In this document: positions 7,594 through 12,942 of the stretch, piece by piece
How the letters are laid out: each line of letters starts with the position of its first letter
Numbering within the stretch: position 1 is the first letter of the stretch
DNA from: Pararoseburia sp963661325
GTDB taxonomy: Bacteria; Bacillota; Clostridia; Lachnospirales; Lachnospiraceae
Length of the DNA stretch: 22,139 nt
Reading direction: 5' to 3'
Assembly (NCBI GenBank): GCA_963661325.1
Contig: CAVLBP010000030.1
Coordinates: 1-22,139 of the forward strand
The notes under the pieces: generated by a model
The model's input: only the letters and a program-made list of their open reading frames with translations
Told to the model about the DNA's origin: nothing
Databases searched by the model: none
Program-made: the position numbers and the translations under genes

Positions 7594-7899
7594 TTATACC
7601 AGTGTGATTTTCTTTTTTACAGCCTGTGCCAGATTTTCATCTGTGATCGCAACGGATGCCCGGAACTCTTTGCCGATCGCATGCCCCAGATCTTCTTTTT
7701 TGCCATAAAAAACAAGGTCGCACTCATAAAATTCACACATGTTCGTAAAACTCTTTTTGGTATTGTCAGATGCATCTTCCGCAACCAGCGCCAGCCATGC
7801 CTTGCCTTCTTTGACAGCCTTTTCCACGGAAAATTCTCCGCTGACTACTTTTCCCGCTTTTGTTGCCATGCCAAGCATCGCCAAAGCCTTATCCTGCAT
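7594..7899 (-). CDS. ylxQ: YlxQ, L7Ae-family RNA-binding protein
   Basis: This 101-residue protein of the L7Ae/L30e fold resembles the YlxQ protein found beside infB across Firmicutes. Visible features are the GMATKAGKVVSGEFSVEKAV segment (res 10-29), which matches the RNA-contacting helix-loop of L7Ae proteins, the LVAEDASDNTKK segment (38-49), and a C-terminal half ending in an AVAITDENLA-like strand and helix. By family it probably binds a kink-turn RNA; its cellular partner is not known to me. Its ATG directly follows the ylxR stop codon with no gap, and GAGGAG in the end of ylxR serves as ribosome binding site, so the two are probably translationally coupled. Confidence 0.9.
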   Translation of the reverse strand: MQDKALAMLGMATKAGKVVSGEFSVEKAVKEGKAWLALVAEDASDNTKKSFTNMCEFYECDLVFYGKKEDLGHAIGKEFRASVAITDENLAQAVKKKITLV

Positions 7900-8160
7900 T
7901 TAGATCATCTCCTCTTCCAATTGTTTTACAATATCTTCTGGTATCTTACACTTTAATGAACGTTCCAATCCCTTATTCTTCATCGCCTTGTGAAAACATT
8001 CGATGTCTTTACAAAGGTAAGCCCCTCTGCCATTGGCTCTGCCGCTGGCATCTACAAGGAAGGTATCTTCCGGTGTCTTGACCACGCGAACCAAAAGGGA
8101 TTTGTCTTTCATTTCATTACACCCCACACACTTGCGCTGTGGGATCTTTTTGCCATTCAT
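7900..8160 (-). CDS. rnpM: YlxR/RnpM (DUF448), RNase P modulator family
   Basis: The protein is of the YlxR family, reported in Bacillus subtilis to bind RNase P RNA and modulate its activity (hence RnpM). Seen here: the N-terminal KIPQRKCVGCNEMKDKSLL segment with the P-x-R-x-C-x-x-C signature, the conserved GRANGRGAYLC core, and a further downstream Cys. I choose the ATG at 8158-8160 (86 aa), which begins MNGKKIPQRK as family members do and lies 1 nt after the nusA stop. An upstream in-frame GTG at 8170-8172 would give 90 aa overlapping nusA. Neither has a strong Shine-Dalgarno sequence, so coupling with nusA is likely. Confidence 0.9.
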   Translation of the reverse strand: MNGKKIPQRKCVGCNEMKDKSLLVRVVKTPEDTFLVDASGRANGRGAYLCKDIECFHKAMKNKGLERSLKCKIPEDIVKQLEEEMI

Positions 8161-8161
8161 T

Positions 8162-9346
8162 TTATTCTTCACTTTCTGATGCTACATCGTCATCGTAGTC
8201 ATCATCTACATAATCGTCTTCGGACTCGTCATACTCCTCATCATAGTATTCATCGTCGTCATAATACTCATCATCATACTCGTTTTCATAATCCAAGAAG
8301 TCACCTGCTTCTCTTGCCTGTGTCTCGCTCTTGATGTCGATCTTAAATCCCGTCAGACGGGCTGCAAGTCTTGCATTCTGTCCTTCCTTACCAATGGCAA
8401 GTGACAACTGATAATCCGGAACAACGACTTTTGCTGTCTTTTCATCTGCATCTGCAATAACAGAAATGACCTTTGCCGGGCTAAGTGCATGCTCAATAAG
8501 CATAGCCGGGTTTTCATTCCATTCGATGATGTCGATCTTTTCACCGCGGAGTTCATCTACGATCGCATTGACACGGCTGCCGTTCATACCGACGCATGCG
8601 CCAACCGGATCCACGTTTTCATCCTCTGCCCAGACAGCCATCTTTGTTCTGCTGCCTGCTTCACGCGCGATCGCTTTGATCTCTACAACACCATCACGCA
8701 CTTCTGCAACTTCCTCTTCAAACAGACGCTTTACCAGTTCCGGGTGGGTTCTGGAAACTAAGACCTTCGGTCCTCTGGTCGTATCCTTTACTTCTAAGAT
8801 CAACACCTTGATACGTTCTGTCGGCTCAAAGTGCTCTCCTCTGACCTGCTCATTCTCTGCTAAAAAGGCATCGGTCTTGCCAAGATTAACACTGATGTTC
8901 TTGCCGATATAACGCTGTACAATACCGGTCACAACTGTTCTTTCCAACTGATAGTACTCATCGAATACCATCTTTCTTTCTTCTTCACGGATCTTCTGCA
9001 AGATCGTGTTCTTTGCACTCTGTGCTGCGATACGTCCAAAGTTGGTTGACTTGATCTCGATATTTACCACATCGCCGATATTGTAAGATCCGTCCATCGC
9101 CTGCGCATCCTCTAAACTGATCTGCTCTACCGGGTCTTCCACATCTTCTACAACCGTCTTTGCTGCCAAAACATGATATTCACATGTTTCCGGATTGATG
9201 TTCACGGTAATGTTATCATTCTTTCCAAAATGATTCTTGCAGGCTACCTGAAGCGAATTTTCGATCGCTTCCAAAAGGACATCTTTGCTGATATTCTTTT
9301 CAGTCTCCAACACATTTAACGCTTCTAACAATTCATTGTTCTTCAT
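8162..9346 (-). CDS. nusA: Transcription termination/antitermination factor NusA
   Basis: NusA binds RNA polymerase near the RNA exit channel and modulates pausing, termination and antitermination. The 394 residues contain the NusA N-terminal domain (about 1-125), an S1 domain (about 133-200), KH1 (GACVGMNGSRVNAI, about 249-262) and KH2 (LSLAIGKEGQNARLAARLTG, about 314-333). The folded part ends near res 345. Residues 349-394 form an unusual tail with 28 Asp/Glu and 9 Tyr out of 46 and no Lys or Arg. An AGGAGG site precedes the ATG at 11-nt spacing. It follows rimP by 37 bp, the standard order. Firmicutes NusA lacks the E. coli AR1/AR2 domains; this tail is not one of them. Confidence 0.97.
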   Translation of the reverse strand: MKNNELLEALNVLETEKNISKDVLLEAIENSLQVACKNHFGKNDNITVNINPETCEYHVLAAKTVVEDVEDPVEQISLEDAQAMDGSYNIGDVVNIEIKSTNFGRIAAQSAKNTILQKIREEERKMVFDEYYQLERTVVTGIVQRYIGKNISVNLGKTDAFLAENEQVRGEHFEPTERIKVLILEVKDTTRGPKVLVSRTHPELVKRLFEEEVAEVRDGVVEIKAIAREAGSRTKMAVWAEDENVDPVGACVGMNGSRVNAIVDELRGEKIDIIEWNENPAMLIEHALSPAKVISVIADADEKTAKVVVPDYQLSLAIGKEGQNARLAARLTGFKIDIKSETQAREAGDFLDYENEYDDEYYDDDEYYDEEYDESEDDYVDDDYDDDVASESEE

Positions 9347-9383
9347 TTCTTGTTCATCCTCCTAAAATTCTTGTTATAGTACG

Positions 9384-9851
9384 CTAAAAATCAAATGCCA
9401 GACGGATCAATGCAATGTCTGACTTGTTAAATGTAACTTCTTCTTCATCTTCGGATAGGACAGTGACACTGTCATCCTCATAGGCATACAGGATGCCGTA
9501 GAATTCTTTGGAACCGTCGATCGCCTTATAAGTACGGATCTCAACTTCCTGTCCCAGACTGCGTTCAAAATCCCGCGCTTTCTTGAGTGGCCGTCCCAAT
9601 CCCGGCGAACTCACCTCAAAGGTATAGGCTCCCTCTACATAATCCAGTTCATCCAGCAGGACATTCATCTCTCTGCTGACCGCTACGCAGTCATCAATGG
9701 TAATGCCCCCCGGTTTGTCAATATATGCCCGAAGGAAATAATCCTGACCTTCCTTGACATATTCCACATCCACTAATTCAAAGCCTTTTTCGTCCAGAAT
9801 CGGAAGGATCAATTCTTCTGTCTTCTTTTCGTACTGCTCCCTTTGTGACAT
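9384..9851 (-). CDS. rimP: Ribosome maturation factor RimP
   Basis: RimP assists assembly of the 30S subunit. The 155-residue protein has the usual length and two domains: the N-terminal domain with a GFELVDVEYVKEG-like strand and the conserved DKPGGITIDDC (res 50-60) and EVSSPGLGRPL segments, and a C-terminal SH3-like domain. It is the first gene of the rimP-nusA-infB operon. The ATG (9849-9851) follows a purine-rich GGTGG site. Its predicted promoter lies directly downstream of tRNA-Glu and runs into the tRNA terminator hairpin (see those entries). Confidence 0.95.
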   Translation of the reverse strand: MSQREQYEKKTEELILPILDEKGFELVDVEYVKEGQDYFLRAYIDKPGGITIDDCVAVSREMNVLLDELDYVEGAYTFEVSSPGLGRPLKKARDFERSLGQEVEIRTYKAIDGSKEFYGILYAYEDDSVTVLSEDEEEVTFNKSDIALIRLAFDF

Positions 9852-9874
9852 GTGTCCACCACCTTTCTTTTTTT

Positions 9875-9909
9875 AAAAAATTGAGAGTGGACAAAATGTC
9901 CACTCTCAA
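9875..9909 (-). terminator. Strong terminator of tRNA-Glu, overlapping the rimP transcription start
   Basis: A perfect 12-bp stem (positions 9909-9898 pairing with 9892-9881) with a 5-nt loop is followed by six T on the minus strand (9880-9875). It stands 28 nt after the tRNA 3' end and should stop tRNA transcripts. The rimP -10 box ends at its first base, so rimP transcripts starting near 9902 would carry only the upper half of the stem. Confidence 0.88.
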
Positions 9910-9937
9910 TTCTAGCAACATATCTACTTGCGCTCAA
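9909..9937 (-). promoter_or_regulatory. Probable promoter of the rimP-nusA-infB operon
   Basis: On the minus strand TTGAGC (9937-9932), 17 bp, TAGAAT (9914-9909), with an extended TGC before the -10. The -35 hexamer begins at the base directly after the last tRNA nucleotide. The predicted start near 9902 falls within the 5' arm of the tRNA terminator. This is the only good promoter I find between the tRNA and rimP. The call rests on consensus match only. Confidence 0.6.
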
Positions 9938-10009
9938 CAGTTCGTAGGGGAATCGAACCCCTGATTCCGCCGTGAGAGGGCGGCGTCTTAACCGCTTGAC
10001 CAACGAACC
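9938..10009 (-). tRNA. tRNA-Glu (anticodon CTC)
   Basis: A 72-nt cloverleaf reads on the minus strand from G1 (10009) to G73 (9938). It has a 7-bp acceptor stem, a D arm with GTC/GAC, an anticodon stem CCGCC/GGCGG around loop CTCTCAC (anticodon CTC, reading GAG), a 4-nt variable region AATC, and a T arm AGGGG/CCCCT with loop TTCGATT. CCA is not encoded. The first acceptor pair is G1-U72, a wobble pair, and the discriminator is G. It has its own promoter, leader hairpin and terminator. The Glu assignment follows from the anticodon and close resemblance to Firmicutes tRNA-Glu. Confidence 0.95.
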
Positions 10010-10014
10010 ATGAT

Positions 10015-10043
10015 GTCTTGTTATCGCACCGCGACAACAAGAC
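10015..10043 (-). promoter_or_regulatory. Hairpin in the 5' leader of pre-tRNA-Glu
   Basis: A 13-bp inverted repeat with a 3-nt loop lies between the -10 box and the tRNA 5' end. One pair is G-U as minus-strand RNA but A-C as plus-strand RNA, so it is fully paired only in the transcribed direction. No T-run follows, so it is not a normal terminator. A start near 10038 would leave an 8-bp stem at the 5' end of the precursor, 5 nt before G1, in the segment RNase P removes. Confidence 0.6.
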
Positions 10044-10044
10044 T

Positions 10045-10073
10045 ATAGTATATCAAATACTCTTTCTCGTCAA
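10045..10073 (-). promoter_or_regulatory. Promoter of tRNA-Glu
   Basis: On the minus strand TTGACG (10073-10068), 17 bp, TACTAT (10050-10045). It stands in the AT-rich gap between galE and the tRNA, with a predicted start near 10038. The rest of the galE-tRNA gap (10074-10118) holds only weak A/T inverted repeats and no convincing galE terminator. Confidence 0.75.
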
Positions 10074-10118
10074 GTACTTTTTTGCAATTTTTCAAAAAAA
10101 TTGAAATTTAAGAAAATT

Positions 10119-11135
10119 CTACTCTTCGTATCCGTTTGGATTATTCTTCTGCCATCTCCAGGAATCCGCGCACATTTCCTTGATACCATACTTTGCAGTC
10201 CATCCAAGTTCTTCCTTCGCCTTGGTTGCATCCGAATAGCAGGTTGCAATATCTCCGGCTCTTCTTGGCTTGATGACATAAGGGATCTTGACACCGGTCG
10301 CCTCTTCAAAGTTCTTTACGATATCCAGTACACTATAGCCGACTCCGGTACCCAGATTGTAGATACAAAGCCCGGCTTTCTCCTCGATCTTCTTTAAAGC
10401 CTTGACATGGCCGATCGCAAGATCGACTACATGGATGTAATCTCTGACGCCGGTACCATCCGGTGTATCATAGTCGTTACCGAAAACACCAAGTTCTTTT
10501 AACTTGCCAACTGCCACCTGTGTGATATATGGCATAAGGTTGTTCGGGATACCGTTTGGATTTTCCCCCATGGTTCCGCTTGGATGTGCTCCGATCGGAT
10601 TGAAGTAACGAAGCAAGATCACATTCCATTCCGGATCCGCCTTTTGCATATCGGTAAGGATCTGCTCCAGCATAGACTTTGTCCATCCGTATGGATTGGT
10701 ACACTGTCCCTTTGGACACTCCTCAGTGATCGGAATCTGTGCAGGATTGCCATAAACCGTTGCAGATGATGAAAAGATGATGTTCTTTACGCCATGCTGA
10801 CGCATCACATCCACCAGTGTAAGGGTTCCTGCGATATTGTTGTTATAATATTCCCAAGGCTTCTCGACAGATTCACCTACTGCCTTTAAACCGGCAAAAT
10901 GAATACAAGAGTCAATCTGCTCCTTGTCCATAATCTCATTTAAGATGTCACGATCTAAGATGTCTCCCTTATAGAAAGTAACCTCTTTGCCTGTGATCGC
11001 CTTGACACGATCCAATGACTTTTCGCTGGCATTGGATAAATTATCCAAAACAACCACGTCATATCCTGCCTGCAAAAGTTCTACACAGGTATGACTTCCA
11101 ATGTAGCCTGCGCCACCGGTAACTAAAATTGCCAT
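10119..11135 (-). CDS. galE: UDP-glucose 4-epimerase
   Basis: GalE interconverts UDP-glucose and UDP-galactose using bound NAD, feeding galactose catabolism or cell-envelope glycans. The 338-residue short-chain dehydrogenase-type protein has the Rossmann motif GGAGYIG (res 7-13), Ser124 in FSSSATVYG and the catalytic pair Tyr149/Lys153 in NPYGWTK; the length matches E. coli GalE (338 aa). The ATG has a GGAGG site 8 nt upstream. It stands alone, with its own promoter and no other galactose gene in view, so a housekeeping role in making UDP-galactose for surface polymers is plausible but not shown. Confidence 0.96.
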   Translation of the reverse strand: MAILVTGGAGYIGSHTCVELLQAGYDVVVLDNLSNASEKSLDRVKAITGKEVTFYKGDILDRDILNEIMDKEQIDSCIHFAGLKAVGESVEKPWEYYNNNIAGTLTLVDVMRQHGVKNIIFSSSATVYGNPAQIPITEECPKGQCTNPYGWTKSMLEQILTDMQKADPEWNVILLRYFNPIGAHPSGTMGENPNGIPNNLMPYITQVAVGKLKELGVFGNDYDTPDGTGVRDYIHVVDLAIGHVKALKKIEEKAGLCIYNLGTGVGYSVLDIVKNFEEATGVKIPYVIKPRRAGDIATCYSDATKAKEELGWTAKYGIKEMCADSWRWQKNNPNGYEE

Positions 11136-11183
11136 ATGTCATTCCTCCTAGATAAAAATATTTTTCTTCACTCACCAAAGGGC

Positions 11184-11212
11184 ATTATAGCACATGTATC
11201 ATCATAAAAAAA
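11184..11212 (-). promoter_or_regulatory. Extended -10 promoter of galE
   Basis: On the minus strand TATAAT (11189-11184) is preceded by an extended TGC; the position 17 bp upstream is only T-rich (11212-11207), so the -35 is poor. The predicted start near 11177 gives a leader of about 40 nt with a strong ribosome binding site at 11148-11144. Short inverted arms (ACCAAA and TTTGGT) flank the promoter, which may be chance. Confidence 0.6.
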
Positions 11213-11224
11213 CCTTTATTTGGT

Positions 11225-11260
11225 AAAAAAAGGAACTCCGAAAATTAATTCGGAGTTCCT
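11225..11260 (-). terminator. Rho-independent terminator of infC-rpmI-rplT
   Basis: An 11-bp perfect stem (GGAACTCCGAA with its complement, 11259-11249 and 11242-11232) is followed on the minus strand by seven T (11231-11225). It begins 9 nt after the rplT stop and closes the operon before the galE promoter. Confidence 0.92.
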
Positions 11261-11268
11261 GATGATCC

Positions 11269-11625
11269 TTAGGCAACCTTTGTCTTTGCCAGTTCTACTA
11301 ATTCAGCAAATGCTGCTGCGTCATTCACAGCCATCTCTGCTAACATCTTGCGGTTCATTTCAACGCCTGCAAGTTTCAATCCATACATGAACTTGCTGTA
11401 AGAAAGACCGTTGATTCTTGCTGCTGCGTTGATACGAGCAATCCAGAGCTGGCGCATCTGTCTCTTTCTCTGCTTTCTACCAGCATAAGAACTTGTAAGT
11501 GCTCTCATAACTGACTGCTTTGCTACACGATACTGCTTAGATCTAGCACCTCTGTAGCCCTTTGCCATCTTTAATACTCTATTATGCTTCTTCTTAGCAT
11601 TCATTCCGCCTTTAATTCTTGCCAT
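11269..11625 (-). CDS. rplT: 50S ribosomal protein L20
   Basis: L20 is essential for early 50S assembly and, in Bacillus and E. coli, represses its own operon by binding mRNA that mimics its 23S rRNA site. The 118-residue product has the normal length and the basic N-terminal extension starting MARIKGGMNAKKKHNRVL, then the conserved RKQRKRQMRQLWIARINAAAR region (res 50-70) and GLSYSKFMYGLKLAGVEMNRKMLAEMA (73-99). It is third in infC-rpmI-rplT, 25 bp after rpmI with a GGAGG site. The leader ahead of infC is its likely regulatory target. Confidence 0.98.
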   Translation of the reverse strand: MARIKGGMNAKKKHNRVLKMAKGYRGARSKQYRVAKQSVMRALTSSYAGRKQRKRQMRQLWIARINAAARINGLSYSKFMYGLKLAGVEMNRKMLAEMAVNDAAAFAELVELAKTKVA

Positions 11626-11650
11626 TTTGATATCCTCCTTAACCTATTTA

Positions 11651-11848
11651 TTAGCAGTAAGGTAAAACCTTCTTCATATTCTTAACATTTGTAGCATCTG
11701 TCATTGCTGCTTTTCTAAGATTTCTCTTTCTCTTAGTTGTCTTCTTGGTTAAGATATGGCTCTTGTAAGCTTTATTTCTCTTTAACTTTCCTGTTCCTGT
11801 TGTAGAAAAACGCTTTGCAGCTGCTCTTTTTGTCTTAATTTTTGGCAT
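11651..11848 (-). CDS. rpmI: 50S ribosomal protein L35
   Basis: This small basic 50S protein of 65 residues has the normal length. It begins MPKIKTKRAAAKRFSTTGTGK and carries the conserved HILTKKTTKRKRNLR segment (res 31-45), ending LPYC. It is the middle gene of the infC operon, 18 bp after infC, with a GGAGG ribosome binding site in the gap. Confidence 0.97.
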   Translation of the reverse strand: MPKIKTKRAAAKRFSTTGTGKLKRNKAYKSHILTKKTTKRKRNLRKAAMTDATNVKNMKKVLPYC

Positions 11849-11866
11849 GTTATTTTCCTCCTTAAA

Positions 11867-12373
11867 TTATCTCTTTTCTGCCAACACCATGCTGATGCTT
11901 CTGCCTTCTTGCTTTGGTGCTTTCTCCACTACTGCCATATCTTCGACTTCCTTTGCAAAGTCGTCTAAGATATGTTTGCTCTGTGCGATATGTGCCATCT
12001 CTCGACCACGGAAACGAAGTGTGATCTTTACCTTATTGCCCTTGGAAAGGAATTTCCTGGCCGCATTGACCTTTGTATTCAGATCATTGGTGTCAATATT
12101 CGGTGACAGGCGAATCTCTTTGACTTCGACTGTCTTCTGCTTCTTCTTCGCTTCTTTTTCCTTGCGTGCAAGTTCGTAACGGTACTTGCCGTAATCAATG
12201 ATCTTGCATACCGGTGGCTTAGCATTCGGGGCAATCTTGACGAGATCAAGTTCTGCTTCCTCTGCCAATTTCATTGCTTCTCTTGCTGACATAATGCCAA
12301 GCTGTTCTCCGTTTGAACCAATCAGGCGAATCTCTCTGTCTCTGATCTGCTCGTTAATCATTAAATCGCTAAT
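11867..12373 (-). CDS. infC: Translation initiation factor IF-3, AUU start
   Basis: IF3 prevents premature subunit joining and checks start-codon and tRNA choice on the 30S subunit. I start the gene at ATT (12373-12371), giving 168 residues beginning M(I)SDLMINEQIR. A GGAGG site (12387-12383) lies 9 nt upstream, and the next in-frame ATG (12361-12359) is 21 nt from it, too far. The N-domain runs to about res 70 (NEQIRDREIRLIG, APNAKPPVCKIIDYGK), then a Lys/Glu helix linker, then the C-domain (KVKITLRFRGREMAH). An AUU start is the known device by which IF3 limits its own translation in E. coli. A longer TTG-initiated reading frame runs back through the leader terminator and is not credible. 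Confidence 0.93.
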   Translation of the reverse strand: MSDLMINEQIRDREIRLIGSNGEQLGIMSAREAMKLAEEAELDLVKIAPNAKPPVCKIIDYGKYRYELARKEKEAKKKQKTVEVKEIRLSPNIDTNDLNTKVNAARKFLSKGNKVKITLRFRGREMAHIAQSKHILDDFAKEVEDMAVVEKAPKQEGRSISMVLAEKR

Positions 12374-12519
12374 GGTCTTATACCTCCAGATTGAAATAAA
12401 AAAAGTGGATAGGCAGACTATCCACAATCAAACTCACAACACTTCAAAAAGTCGGAATATAAACACTGAGTCACCTCTGTGCTCAGGTGAGAGTGGATAC
12501 TCTACTTTGTTTTCACAAC
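12374..12519 (-). promoter_or_regulatory. infC leader: probable L20-responsive attenuator
   Basis: The 5' leader of about 146 nt carries, in order: a small UUGU-GAAA-ACAA hairpin near the start; an AGAGT-ATCC-ACTCT hairpin (12503-12490); overlapping CACCT/AGGTG and CTGAG/CTCAG pairings (about 12489-12466); and a terminator before infC. The TATCCAC of the first hairpin (12499-12493) can pair perfectly with GTGGATA in the terminator's 5' arm (12425-12419), giving an antiterminator. This matches the known Firmicutes L20 leader logic, in which L20 favours termination. The pairings are read from sequence; L20 binding is inferred. Confidence 0.75.
12398..12425 (-). terminator. Attenuator terminator in the infC leader
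   Basis: A perfect 8-bp stem (GTGGATAG 12425-12418 with CTATCCAC 12412-12405), a 5-nt loop and seven T (12404-12398) on the minus strand, ending 11 nt before the infC ribosome binding site. Its 5' arm competes with the upstream TATCCAC, so it is conditional. Confidence 0.88.
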
Positions 12520-12525
12520 ATTGAT

Positions 12526-12554
12526 ACTTTATCACAGTTTTCATGGGGCGTCAA
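12526..12554 (-). promoter_or_regulatory. Promoter of infC-rpmI-rplT
   Basis: On the minus strand TTGACG (12554-12549), 17 bp, TAAAGT (12531-12526), with TGA just before the -10. The predicted start near 12519 gives the leader described above. Confidence 0.72.
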
Positions 12555-12587
12555 TACTTTTTTCGGATTTTTCTGCTAAATGCATGC

Positions 12588-12624
12588 AAAAGGAAAACGA
12601 CAGAATGTCTGCCGTCTTCCTTTT
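12588..12624 (-). terminator. Terminator ending the polC-side transcript
   Basis: A 17-bp inverted repeat with a 3-nt loop lies 5 nt after the stop of the broken small ORF. Two positions are G-U pairs as minus-strand RNA but A-C mismatches as plus-strand RNA, so it is fully paired only in the minus direction. The 3' arm is T-rich (TTTTCCTTTT), which supplies the U-tract. It separates this transcript from the infC promoter. Confidence 0.75.
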
Positions 12625-12628
12625 GTCC

Positions 12629-12937
12629 TTAGGCCTTGCCTGTTTCTTGTTTTAATTCATCACAGGCAACTCTGAATATGTTTCCGAATTCACCAGAAGA
12701 CTCCCTTCTTCTAGTATGCCACATCAGTCGTCCTTGTCCGGAATCTTCGGAACCGGAATACTCGACTACCGCCGATACCTTAAAATACTCATCTAAACCG
12801 ATTGCTTTGATCCCCTCCTCGGTGCATATTTTAAGTGGTTCCTAAGTATCCTCTTCAATACTTGTATATACTATATCATGCTTTTGTATTTCGCGCAAGG
12901 TGAAAGCACTATATATTGTGTTTTCGCACAATTTCAT
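12629..12937 (-). pseudogene. Small ORF of unknown function interrupted by an in-frame amber codon
   Basis: A frame of 102 sense-or-amber codons runs from an ATG 5 nt after the HAD stop to a TAA at 12629. It contains one stop, TAG at 12844-12842 (codon 32). The 70 codons after TAG use the same codons as neighbouring genes and encode a soluble, charged, protein-like sequence (EGIKAIGLDEYFKV, EFGNIFRVACDELKQETGK) with no ATG, GTG or TTG for 39 codons. A terminator follows directly. I do not recognise the family. It may be a nonsense-mutated gene, a sequencing error, or a 70-codon gene with an unusual start. The ATG has no clear ribosome binding site. Confidence 0.45.
12870..12898 (-). promoter_or_regulatory. 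Possible promoter inside the broken small ORF
   Basis: On the minus strand TTGCGC (12898-12893), 17 bp, TATAGT (12875-12870) with TGA before the -10, in an AT-rich stretch after the HAD gene. A start near 12863 would give a transcript of roughly 275 nt ending at the 12588-12624 hairpin. Consensus match only, and it overlaps the first 31 codons of the ORF. Confidence 0.35.
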
Positions 12938-12942
12938 ACAAT

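Noticed and set aside
9809..10003. Minus-strand frame of 64 codons across tRNA-Glu and the start of rimP
   Set aside because: It reads through the tRNA and its terminator and has no family features; it is a chance opening.
10074..10118. AT-rich inverted repeats downstream of galE as a terminator
   Set aside because: The stem is almost all A-T and on the minus strand is followed by A residues, not T.
12374..12427. TTG start extending infC by 18 codons
   Set aside because: The extension would translate the leader terminator stem and lies upstream of the obvious GGAGG site; the added residues do not resemble IF3.
12636..12845. Plus-strand frame of 69 codons in the gap between infC and the HAD gene
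   Set aside because: Ser/Pro-rich, with no ribosome binding site, promoter or terminator on the plus strand. It is the antisense shadow of the minus-strand broken ORF, which has native codon usage and a terminator.
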